Assembly (NCBI GenBank): GCA_938743325.2
Contig: OW568889.1
Coordinates: 310,001 to 374,000, forward strand
Direction: 5' to 3'
DNA length: 64,000 nucleotides
From: Pycnococcus provasolii
Taxonomy: Eukaryota > Chlorophyta > Pseudoscourfieldiophyceae > Pseudoscourfieldiales > Pycnococcaceae
Shown here piece after piece: positions 45,408-55,558 of the stretch. The notes beneath the pieces are model-generated. The model was given only the letters and a program-made list of their open reading frames with translations, had not been told where the DNA came from and ran no database searches. How positions within the stretch are numbered: the first letter of the stretch is position 1; every line of letters starts with the position of its first letter. A program made the position numbers and the translations under genes.

Positions 45408-48400
45408 ATGGTTGGCATGACTCGAGGTGGTGATGAAGTATCATCAGGTGGTGGTGGTGGTGGTGGTGGTGATTCCGAGGGTGTTAAGGCCGTTAAGTTG
45501 GTTGGTGGTGGTGGCGGTGGGGTTGTTAACGGTGCTTCTTTACGGCGTCGTTTGGAGCGCACGCGAAGTCTGATAACGAAAAGTCTGTTTGTCAAGTGGA
45601 CGGACACCTACGGTGGACAGCTCCGACGGGATCCGCGAAATAACACGAAACAGTCACTGCTCGGCGCATTTCTTGCTCTCACGTTCAAGGCGCTGTTCCT
45701 CGTGCTCGTCTCCATACAAATTCGAATGTGGACAGAGAAGTACAAAGTCACGAGAGAAGGCAAGACTTGCATGTACTCGTATCGCGCCGACGGATTGAAA
45801 ACCAAAAAGCGAATAGACTTTCCAAGCTTGGACGTCGACGTTCTGCTTGACGTCTCCTTTTTCGAAACTACGGAATCAAGCCTGCAGCGCATCGACTGGG
45901 TCGACGAACAAGGCATGTACGACACGCTGACTAGTGAGAGCGTGAAGGCTTACACCTTAGCTGCAAAAGCAAAGCAGGGAACGACAGTGGAACAGACTCG
46001 TGCGGCACACGTGAGAGCACATAGCATACCTCTGGGAACTCACGCTGACAACCTGAACCTTGCCGCAGAAGAGGATTCCAGTACTTTGAGCTTTGCTACT
46101 CTGACAGCTGAGACACAACTGAAAAGTACGTACCCTGAAATGTCGCGTGCTCTTAGCCAGTTCGACACGTTGGCGCTTACAGCTGATGAGGAGCAGTCGT
46201 ACACTGAATTCATGCAGTATCAACGCTTGCGAATGAACGGCCACGTTCTGAACTCCGCATTTGTTCGCCTGGACACCGCGCAGACGCGAAACCTCAAGAA
46301 GTGCCAACTGCAGATGGCAGTCTTCAACGCCGCGGACGAGGCGACCACGTTGGCCAAATATGCGCGTCCGGGAGCGTATCTTGACCCCAAGGCGACCGGT
46401 CGGATGCGCTCGCTTCGCACCACCGACGAGCTTTGGAAACCGCGCAACTTCAACAGCTATTACTCTGAGACGGACCTGCGGGCCGATCCCCTCTCGCTGG
46501 GCACGCACTACCGGGACATGAATCTTGCAATCTTGCGCGACTTTGAGTATGGCACGAATCGAACCTCGTTCGCGGAACTGGCGCAGCACTTCTACGACTT
46601 TTTCGTCAGTGACGGAGAGACGACAGTCGTAAAGGAAGACGAAGTTGAGCTTGCAACCAAACAAATGAACATCAAGGATTTCAAGTTGAGCATATCCTAC
46701 GTGAACAATTTCAACGTGACGGCACAGACATACACGTGCATTCGTCCAATGATTGCAGCTAGCAAGGATACACAGAAGGCAACCATAAAGCAGGCTCCGC
46801 ACTTTTTGCAAAGCTTTTTGACAGGTGCTCGACCTCCTGCTAAGTCGGACACGTTCATTGTGATACCAGGCTCCGTTGACATGTCAGCTCTGTTGCGCAC
46901 AATGTGCGATCAATCTTCAGAAAGTATGTCTGCTAATCTCGACTGCTTTCCTGCCGAGATTTTGCTGAATGGTGCAGCGGGTGTCGAACGCGTTCAGTGG
47001 CTCGGATATTCACTCTGCTATAACGAGAGTGACGCTTCGGCAATATCGATCGCGTCCGCCGTGGCAAAGCCTGTGCGTGACGCATCTTGCTTGAGCAAGT
47101 ATAACGTCTCTGAAGGAGACAGTGCACTTGTGCTGCACGTTGAGAGGGCGAGCGGCATGCGCGAGTACGATCCAACATTGAATTCATACGTAAGCACACT
47201 AGCAAATCTTCGCTCGAATTCAACAGATTTCGCTGCAACAAGTTCTGGCGGTTCTGAATACCTCTGCAAAACAGCCACGTACGACGAAGCCTCGAGATCT
47301 GGTGATGACATTGCTCACGTACATTGCGATTGCGAGTGCGGCATGGTAGATCCGGATTGCTTCAATTCGCGCGTGCTGCGAAAAGCAATAATCACACTCA
47401 ATGCCAATGGCGGCAAAGATTCCGTGCTGGCACGTGGGTGTGACCAAGGGATGTATTGCACAGCTTCTGCACATTGCGCGCTCATCAGTTCTTCAGGCTC
47501 AATTTATACCAGCTACGATTCTATCGACATTTCTGAACCTTGCGAACGCTACGTGCTCCCAGGAGAAACCTATCGCGACGGATTTGTTGGAAGTGACGAA
47601 GACTACCTGTTGCACCAGTCCGATGGCAGTAACACTGGTATAGGGGACACGTGTGTGCCATGTCCAGGAGATACAGAGTATGCAGAACGCGCCAGTCGTG
47701 CGGGAAATGGGAAATTTTCGTGCAATTATCGTGCATCTGGCACTTCTGATCAACAGTCTATTCGTGCGAGAAACTTTACGACCGTTGTCAACAATACTGA
47801 TACCGTGCAAACAGCGATTGAGCTGGTTCTCGACATCGAGCGTGACGCAGACGCATTTCCCCCGGCGAACGGCTACACTGTGCTCCTCAACAAGGGAACT
47901 CTGCTCGAAAGTACTAAGGACGTTCTCATGGTTGAGCCGAGAACACTGAATCATCAAACATTGGTACGTCATCCTCCAATAAAAGAGAGCATCACGGTGC
48001 ATTGTTTTTGGTTTTGCCTCGTTTTGCCTTTCGCTTTTCTAGACAGAAGTCAGCCATAATCTGCAAGGTGACGGCGCTCTACGTTTTACTCACAATATCA
48101 CACACGCTAACCCAATTCAATTCGCAGTGGTTGACTTCGCCCGATCTCAGTGGTGATAAATCTCCTCTGCCTCTTGCATCGGGAAGACTTGTATCGGCTG
48201 TTGATCCATCAGTCGGTTATATCCACGTGGTATTAAATGCAGTACCATTGTATATGCAAGGCGACGACGGCTCTTACAACATTCATAAATCCTATGAGGC
48301 AGAATTTCCTCAAGTAGGACCTTACCAGGCTAACATACATGGCCTCGGATTAGTCCAAATCCAATCAGCGTTGCCTTCGGAATCTTGCAGCCCGCTGAAT

Positions 48401-51400
48401 GCGCCTCCAGATCAGTTGCTCAGGTGCCAAAAGCTATTTATCGGAACATCTATGAGTGTTGGGACTACGTCAGTTTCATCAAAACGTGAAAATTACGAGT
48501 TGAGACGTGTGGGAATTACGAAGTGCTCGCAACTTGATTCCTCTATCTCCCAAGAAGATGATGACAGATGCATGCTTATTCCGTACGTCGCGTCTTCAGG
48601 CTCTTCCACATCATCATCAAATGGTCCTTCTCAGGGCCCAGGGCAAGGCGATCCCACGGGTCCATCGCAGGGCGTTTCCAAGGGCCCTTCGAATACGTCT
48701 GGGCCTCCGCAAGGTTCCAATGGGACGTCTCGAATGCTACTCCAATCAAGGCCGACGGCACCGTCAGGATCGACGACGCCGACCGCCGGGTCAGGCGGCT
48801 TACCGTCGACGGCACCGTCGGGATCGACGACGCCGACCGCCGGGTCAGGCGGCTTACCTTCAACAGCACCGTCGGGATCGACGACGCCGACCGCCGGGTC
48901 AGGCGGCTTACCTTCAACAGCACCGTCGGGATCGACGACGCCGACCGCCGAGTCAGGCGGCTTACCTTCAACAGCACCGTCGGGATCGACGACGCCGACC
49001 GCCGGGTCAGGCGGCTTACCTTCGACGGCACCGTCGGGATCGACGACGCCGACCGCCGGGTCAGGCGGCTTACCTTCAACAGCACCGTCGGGATCGACGA
49101 CGCCGACCGCCGAGTCAGGCGGCTTACCTTCAACAGCACCGTCGGGATCGACGACGCCGACCGCCGAGTCAGGCGGCTTACCTTCAACAGCACCGTCGGG
49201 ATCGACGACGCCGACCGCCGGGTCAGGCGGCTTACCGTCAACAGCACCGTCGGGATCGACGACGCAACCCGGCAGCGTACCTTCAACAGCACCGTCGGGA
49301 TCGACGACGCCGACCGCCGGGTCAGGCGGCTTACCTTCAACAGCACCGTCGGGATCGACGACGCGACCTGGCAGCGTACCGTCAACAGCACCGTCAGGAT
49401 CGACGACGCGACCTGGCAGCGTACCGTCAACAGCACCGTCGGGATCGACGACGCGACCTGGCAGCGTACCGTCAACAGCACCGTCGGGATCGACGACGCG
49501 ACCCGGCGGCTTACCGTCAACAGCACCATCGGGATCGACGACGCGACCCGGCGGCTTACCGTCGACGGCACCGTCGGGATCGACGACGCGACCCGGCGGC
49601 TTACCGTCGACGGCACCGTCGGGATCGACGACGCCGACCGCCGGATCAGGCGGCGTACCCTTTCAAGGACCATCACCATCACCATCAAAAATCACCTTAT
49701 CGGATACGGGCGGTCTTAATTCCCAAAACCCAAAGCAAAGTTCGATTACTGCCAATGACATAATTGATTCAGACACATCCTCCACTGAAGTTACGACTGT
49801 ATCGCGCGAAATCGATTCGTCTCTTATGCAAGCAGTGAATAACGGAACCATCATGGAGACGACTGTGGCTTATGATGGCGGAATTTACGCGTTGAACGCC
49901 ACGAGTATAAATTCGTATGCGTTGACGACTCGGGATTTTCCAGATCTGGATCGCCCAATCTATGTGATGATGTTCATGTTTGATCAAGATCTTGACCAGT
50001 ACGTTTTGGACACGGGTATTATCGGCATTTCCACCAGTGCGACTGCTACTGATTTGACAAGTCGAGATGTTTCTATACATCAGATCGCAGAGCACTATCG
50101 CACGGACATTGGAGAATCATACGACCCAGCAGATCGGTCTAGTACAGCGACATATCACGAACCATGGGTTTCCCCCAAGGAATTAGCGTCCGAAATAATC
50201 TTATACTCCTCACCAAGGAGGCAGCCCCTTCGGCGTCTAGATGATATAAACATAACTGGCAATGCCATTCTCGACGATTCATTTCTTTGTCCAACGAATC
50301 GGATCGAAGTAGCAACCAATGCAAGCTCGCAAAGATGGGATGATCGTGAAATGCGCCTGAGTTCTCAAAATGGCTGTCAACTACGTCTTCTTGAAGTCAA
50401 TGCTGATCCAAGAAATTGTGAGGAAGCCCTTGAAAGTGTTCTTACAGATGGCGCTGAACAAGTGTGTAGATCGCCTGGATTGATGCCTCCAGTCAATTTA
50501 TTGCATCAGCATGTTCATGTGCCAATGACAAATCGTTTCAATGTCACCTATCCGAATGGCAGGAACATCGCCGATCCGCAGCTGAGCACATTCAATAACG
50601 CGGTTGAGACCACGACAACAATTTTAATCTCCTTGCATTTTGCGCATGACCCATCCGTTTCGAACAGCGAGATGGCGTTCACCTCAACAGCGAAGAGCGG
50701 TGGGGACAAGATTCTTTCTGCTGACGAATTAAATTTCCGTACAATTTACGCTGGTGCGAGCGATTATCGCGGCTCGACAGTAGAGACAAGTCGTAAAGTA
50801 GCGGATTACATCAAGAATGGCACGAGTGATAAACTAGTCGACCTTATAAATTCCACTGCTGGGGTGGGGTTAGTAGGGTTTCCTGCTGATCCTCCGTATG
50901 CTCATCTCACAGTCAAAATTGTTCCACAATATGAGTACACCATGGAATTTCTAAATCGCGAGAGCAGCTTGAAAACAGGCGCATGGTCTAGGATTGCGAA
51001 GATGACCAAGCAGCAATTCTTGGATACGTTTCAAGAGACGATCCTTAAGTTCGATTTCGGCGAATCCGTGCAATCTAGATTTGGAAGTGTCGGCAACGAG
51101 TTCTATTTGGAACCAGGGAAAAGGCTTAGCCTTCATGCGGATGCAAGATTGATTGCGACGTACGATACTACAACCCCTTTACCATGGCGGGCAGCTCAGG
51201 AAAAGGTTGTGGGAATGCGGCTTAGCGTCACGTCTACACGGCACAAGTACGAAGAAATGACACGGACGGAACGTTCTAAGATGGAGATTCGAATTGAGGT
51301 GCAGTTGACCTCACAGGAACTTCAGAGCATCGCAACAGACTCGTACACATACGTGGACTTTCTTTCTGCGTTTGGCTCTGCGATTGCGATCATGGGACTT

Positions 51401-51691
51401 GGGGCTAGCGTTTATGTTGTGATTATAAAAGCACTGCTGGCCACGAAGGCACCGGGTTCTGAAAAACTTATGCACGATGCAACTCCCAGGACCACAGAAC
51501 ACGACGGCCAAGGAAATGTCCTAGACACGAAATACGTGAGGCAACGTAAGGAAGAGTCTCCTGAGGTGACTGATGCCGAGGAGTCTCCTAATGAATCGAG
51601 GAAACACCACGCGCTCGTGTATCCTGAGCCAGATGTACCGAAAGTGCCCGTCGCGTTTGCGGGGCCGAACGGAAACGACGCCTCGGTGTGA
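45408..51691 (+). CDS. Giant two-membrane-span surface protein with Thr/Ser/Pro repeat stalk (one short intron region)
   Basis: Two open frames overlap near 48 kb and join if introns are removed. A donor GTACGT at 47964 and acceptor TTCGCAG ending 48127 join TLNHQTL to WLTSPDL in frame, giving ~2,039 aa. A two-intron variant using CTAGACAG (48046) and GTGACG (48068) is also in frame. The N-terminus is a Gly run then a basic segment and one helix (LLGAFLALTFKALFLVLVSI, ~83-105). A very large ectodomain with many Cys (e.g. HCDCECGMVDPDC), an 18-copy STAPSGSTT repeat and a second helix (YVDFLSAFGSAIAIMGLGAS...) near the end follow. The C-terminal tail is hydrophilic. Two spans with both ends inside recall ENaC/P2X topology, but I cannot show homology. 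Function unknown. Confidence 0.65.
47964..48127 (+). other. Inferred intron region in the two-span protein gene
   Basis: It begins GTACGT after TTG and ends TTCGCAG before TGG, 164 bp. A CTAAC branch-like word lies near 48107. Both flanking frames stop inside it. The retained-exon variant adds KSAIICK. RNA evidence is needed to choose. Confidence 0.55.
48760..49665 (+). repeat. Coding minisatellite: 18 units of STAPSGSTT(PTA(G/E)SGGLP or RPG(SV/GL)P)
   Basis: Units are 54 bp (18 aa, 11 copies) or 45 bp (15 aa, 7 copies), differing by three codons. Long units dominate the first half, short units the second. The unit core GGATCGACGACGC is conserved in every copy. Confidence 0.95.
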
Positions 51692-51851
51692 GACAGCGAT
51701 CGAGTCTTCATGCATGTTACAGACTAGTCGGATGGAGCCCTACCCTACTAAAGGATTATTTTATTTGTTTTTTTAGATAAAAAGCTTAATTACGAGTCAT
51801 TGATTACCATGGTTGCGTTTGTGGTTCCCTTGCCTTAAAAACATTAATGGT
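51692..51851. other. Convergent 3' spacer (160 bp)
   Basis: AT-rich gap between convergent stops, with a T-run near 51760-51775. Nothing else. Confidence 0.4.
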
Positions 51852-54746
51852 TCAAGCTGCGATGGCAGCAGCTACCGCCATCGCAACCAACGCAGACACA
51901 AATTGGGCACCTGATTCTGGCACCTGAGAATTCGCCGTGCCCTTGATGGCAGATATTGTTGTTGTTCTTGGTGGTGGTGGTGGTGGTGGTGTAGTTGTGG
52001 TTGTGGTGGTTGTGGTGGTTGTGGTTGTGGTGGTTGTGGTGGTTGTGGTGGTTGTGGTGGTTGTGGTGGTTGTGGTGGTTGTGGTGGTGGTTGTGGTGGT
52101 CGGCGCCGCCGTGTTTGTGGTTGTTATCTCGGTTGTAGGATTAGACGACGTATCCTGAGCCTCACTGACATTCACATTGGGTGCACTTATGGACGTAAAG
52201 CTGGTAATGCCAGCCTCTTTGAGGTTCGTCTCGAACAAGCCTTTCTCGACCGCATCACCGAACCTGTCGTTGATCTCCATCGCTTGTTCCATATTTTGAA
52301 CAGCCACCTTGAACGAAACCTCGAGATTAGTCATCAGCAGAGATCGACGCGTTGATGTTGTTGAAGCTTCCGCCTCCACAACTTTCACGTCTGTGATGTC
52401 CTGTGTCTTGATCTGCATCGTCTTGGCCGTCGCCGCGATGAATTTAGATGCATCAAATGCATCCTTTGTCATGCCCGTAAGCGTCACCGACGCACGAATC
52501 GGCAACTTTGGGACTGATGATGGTGCCTCAGTCGTAGTGGTGGTAGTGGTGGCAGTCGTTGTCGGCGGCGGCGGCGTTGGTGCCTCAGTGGTGGCAGTCG
52601 TTGTCGGCGGCGGCGGCGTTGGTGCCTCAGTGGTGGCAGTCGTTGTCGGCGGCGGCGGCGTTGGTGCCTCAGTGGTGGCAGTCGTTGTCGGCGGCGGCGG
52701 AGTTGGTGCCTCAGTAGTGGTGACGGTGGGCGAAGAATCACTCACACAATAGACGAGGGTTTTGCCCCAAGGAGATTCGTCAACGCCGTCTTCCTTCCAG
52801 CAGAATACGTCATCCATGTCCGTGCGTGTGAAGCAGCGAGGTGCAGTCACGGGGCCAGGACTCTCGCGACCCCATGAAAGGCAGTCTCCCATCTCTTTAT
52901 CTGGATGGACCGACTGGCACTCCTCCGCCGTCGTCGGTTGGTGGTAGCCCTTTGGGCACGCGTTGGGAAGCGCACGAAATCTCTGCAATCCATTTGCACT
53001 TGCCGAATCGCACACGGGAGGCACGTACTGCTCAAATGCAAGCCGGGCTTCGAATTCCGACTTCGTCAGGGACAAGCCAGGGTATTTGTTACCCGCAGTC
53101 GTACAAGCGAAATGGTACTTTTCGTCGCGTGAGTCGAATTCAGACTGCATTGTGATGATATCCGTGCCCTTCGTCTTCAGTGCGATCACGCACATTTCAT
53201 CTTCGCGCCGCTCACCCCATATGATGTTTTGGCTGAGTGTGTTTTCGTAGTCGCACTCGAAGATGAGCATGTCTCCTGCCTTTAGCTCCCTGTTCACGAC
53301 GAGGAAAGCTTCGGTGACACCACGCTTGTATGCTACCATGTCGTAGATGGGTGCCAATTCCTTCCCGTCGCGAATTTGGCGCAGTCGTCCGGAAACGCCA
53401 TAGTCGTGCATGTGGAATCTCACCTGTTCAATCATCAGGTCTCCGGTGCGTTGGCTGCACTCGCTCGGCATGTAAACTTGCACGGTGCTTCTGCCGGGAG
53501 GGATGTTAAGCTGCAACGTCTGCAAGTTGATCTCCGTAGGCTCAAAGGGTCGAAGCTGCGGCGTGTATTTGATGCGCCAGCGATTCTGGTCCTGCAAACC
53601 TGAGAGCAGATTCGGATTGTAAAAGTGGCGCAGCAAGATGACGCTGATGGTGCCTCCCTCGTAGCTGCCCACGGGAATACCCTCGTTGTCGTTGATTATG
53701 GTGCCGCCGCTCAACCAGTCGCCGCTGCAGTACTGCCACGTCAGAGCGCAGTCGAGTATTCCTCCGTCCGTAACCGAAGGGATGGTCGTGTCGAGGTCCT
53801 GCTTGCATGCGTACAAGATAGTGTGGTGCGTGAGGTCTTTTTCCCAAGCCGCCGTGATGACATGGTCTTGGACCACACCAATGACGTGCTGCTTGTTGGT
53901 GGTTCGCATGGACTCGGGAAGCCTGTGAAAGCTGCACACCTCCTCGCCCGTTGTTGAGCTCGAAACTGTGCTGACTGGCGACGTGATTGTCGCTGTATAA
54001 ATTGATTCCTCTTGCTGTTGTGAGCTTGTCTGCTCGGAAAGCGTCGCCTCGTACACAGCCTCGTTGAAGACGTAGCTTGTAAACTTGCGGTTGTTTCCGT
54101 GGTAGTGAAGCTCGCTGTTTTGTGCGTTGAGTCCGTACGCCATGATAAAGGAGACGGAAGTGGTGTCGCTTTTTATTTGCATGTCCTCGCTGGCGTCGCA
54201 CGTCGTTCGAGGGCGCTTGACGACGCACCATACGACGCCTTGCTGCGTGCCGCTTTCCACGACGGTCCAGTCGTTGATTTGGTCCTCCTTGGGCGTTCCG
54301 TAGTCAGTCGCCATGTAGTCGCGTACTACTATTTGATCATTTTTGTTGTGGCACGCGACGATATCCGACCCCGCCATGGACGGTGTGCTGGGATTCATGC
54401 CGAGTGCGACGAAGTTGGAAGTTGTCGCCATGGCCACGTAGACGTCTCCTGCATCGAGTTTCCAAAATGCGACTCCTCCGGCGGTATCTGCGGCGGCGAC
54501 TTGGCTGAGGTGCACTCGGTTAAACGACGTGCGGTCGAATGGGAGTGTGAACGGGAGTTGGGAGGATGAGGATGAGCCTGACGCGGATCCACCTGTGGAC
54601 CCAAACGAGCCCGTGACGGTGTCTCCTGGATGTGACGCCAACACGAGGACGCAACACGAGAAGTGTGGGACGAGAATGTGCAACCACAAAAGCATGGTTG
54701 TGGCCACGGAACTGGTGAAGGTCAAACCGCGTTTTATTGCCATCAT
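51852..54746 (-). CDS. DOMON + copper type II monooxygenase (DBH/PHM family) with mucin-like stalk and probable GPI tail
   Basis: 964 aa from the ATG at 54746. A signal peptide (~15-40) is followed by a DOMON domain (~65-235). The copper type II monooxygenase domain (~260-580) has all six expected copper ligands: THHTILYAC (H307, H308), RHFYNP (H374), RFHMHDYG (H445, H447) and DEMC (M518). Spacings of 66, 71 and 71 compare well with 64, 70 and 70 in PHM. A Cys-containing module (~590-690), a repeated TTTATTEAPTPPPP stalk (~695-755) and a SEA-like domain (~760-865) follow. Then come a long Thr run and a hydrophobic end (SALVAMAVAAAIAA), as in a GPI-anchored protein. It would hydroxylate an unknown extracellular substrate using ascorbate. 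Confidence 0.88.
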   Translation of the reverse strand: MMAIKRGLTFTSSVATTMLLWLHILVPHFSCCVLVLASHPGDTVTGSFGSTGGSASGSSSSSQLPFTLPFDRTSFNRVHLSQVAAADTAGGVAFWKLDAGDVYVAMATTSNFVALGMNPSTPSMAGSDIVACHNKNDQIVVRDYMATDYGTPKEDQINDWTVVESGTQQGVVWCVVKRPRTTCDASEDMQIKSDTTSVSFIMAYGLNAQNSELHYHGNNRKFTSYVFNEAVYEATLSEQTSSQQQEESIYTATITSPVSTVSSSTTGEEVCSFHRLPESMRTTNKQHVIGVVQDHVITAAWEKDLTHHTILYACKQDLDTTIPSVTDGGILDCALTWQYCSGDWLSGGTIINDNEGIPVGSYEGGTISVILLRHFYNPNLLSGLQDQNRWRIKYTPQLRPFEPTEINLQTLQLNIPPGRSTVQVYMPSECSQRTGDLMIEQVRFHMHDYGVSGRLRQIRDGKELAPIYDMVAYKRGVTEAFLVVNRELKAGDMLIFECDYENTLSQNIIWGERREDEMCVIALKTKGTDIITMQSEFDSRDEKYHFACTTAGNKYPGLSLTKSEFEARLAFEQYVPPVCDSASANGLQRFRALPNACPKGYHQPTTAEECQSVHPDKEMGDCLSWGRESPGPVTAPRCFTRTDMDDVFCWKEDGVDESPWGKTLVYCVSDSSPTVTTTEAPTPPPPTTTATTEAPTPPPPTTTATTEAPTPPPPTTTATTEAPTPPPPTTTATTTTTTTEAPSSVPKLPIRASVTLTGMTKDAFDASKFIAATAKTMQIKTQDITDVKVVEAEASTTSTRRSLLMTNLEVSFKVAVQNMEQAMEINDRFGDAVEKGLFETNLKEAGITSFTSISAPNVNVSEAQDTSSNPTTEITTTNTAAPTTTTTTTTTTTTTTTTTTTTTTTTTTTTTTTTTTTTTPPPPPPPRTTTISAIKGTANSQVPESGAQFVSALVAMAVAAAIAA
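51960..52110 (-). repeat. TGGTTG-type simple repeat coding poly-Thr
   Basis: Imperfect GTGGTT repeats read as ACC/ACA Thr codons in the stalk of the monooxygenase. Confidence 0.9.
52540..52720 (-). repeat. Four-copy TTEAPTPPPPTTTA repeat in the monooxygenase stalk
   Basis: Near-identical ~54-bp units around GTTGTCGGCGGCGGCGGCGT repeat four times, the last slightly changed. Confidence 0.9.
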
Positions 54747-55558
54747 CACGTGATCAGAGAGAGATGAAGATGAGCCGCATCAAGTTACCCTAACTAACCT
54801 CTTTTTATAACTATAAAAAAAAAAAAAAACAAAGGAACGTTCGCTACCGGTAGGGTACCCTCTAGGGTAAGGTTAGCTACACCTTTAACTTTACCGGGTA
54901 GCGAATCGGGTCCCGAGATGCTCTCAGAAGGTGGAACGGTGCAAGTGGCACACCCGGCCGCATGCCTTGAGTTCCGGCCGGGCGCATGCAGGCCTTGCAC
55001 CCCTCTTGCAACCACTTACAAGGGACTTGCAAGGTCGGGATTCCGGGATCCCACCGGTTAACCATGCCTCGGCCACCTCCCTTAAAAAATAGCTACCCGG
55101 TACCATCCCACCGTTTGCGAACCATTCCGGTCCGGAAAGGGGATCCAACCCCTCCCCCCTAGTTGCGTGGTGAGAAGTGGGCCTGCCCCCTCCCCTTCTG
55201 CCTCCCTGCGAAGTGCGAACTTATTATAGGGGATATTTGCCCCTTTTTATAGCACTAGAAATTACTGTACACCATGAGTGGGATTATTAGGTCGGCGAGC
55301 GGGAGGAAAACAATTTACCCCCCTAGGAAGGTAGGTCTTCAACGGGTCCCGATCTTTGTCGGGGAAGGCCCAAGGCCCAAGGGGAATTTTTTTCCATGGT
55401 TTTGAACTGGAGGCGGTAAAGGCTACTGTGGGTCCAGGTGGGGCCGCAAGATATTATTCTTCCCCGGAACCACAAATCTGTGTGGCCCCCTGCGCCTGAC
55501 GCGCGCATTTTCGCACTTTCAGTCCGACTTATTCATTGCCGTTGCCCTTTTAGGCTTC
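54747..55558. other. Divergent promoter region with CTTGCA island and poly-A run
   Basis: About 810 bp between divergent genes. A run of A lies at ~54816-54830 and a CTTGCA/CGGCCGG-rich patch at ~54945-55045. GGGTAAGGTTAGC-like sequence is near 54865. No gene is seen. Confidence 0.5.

Noticed and set aside
48507-49763. Long alternative plus frames and a 370-codon minus frame over the minisatellite
   Set aside because: Repeat units are multiples of three without stops, so several frames stay open; no domain and no independent starts.
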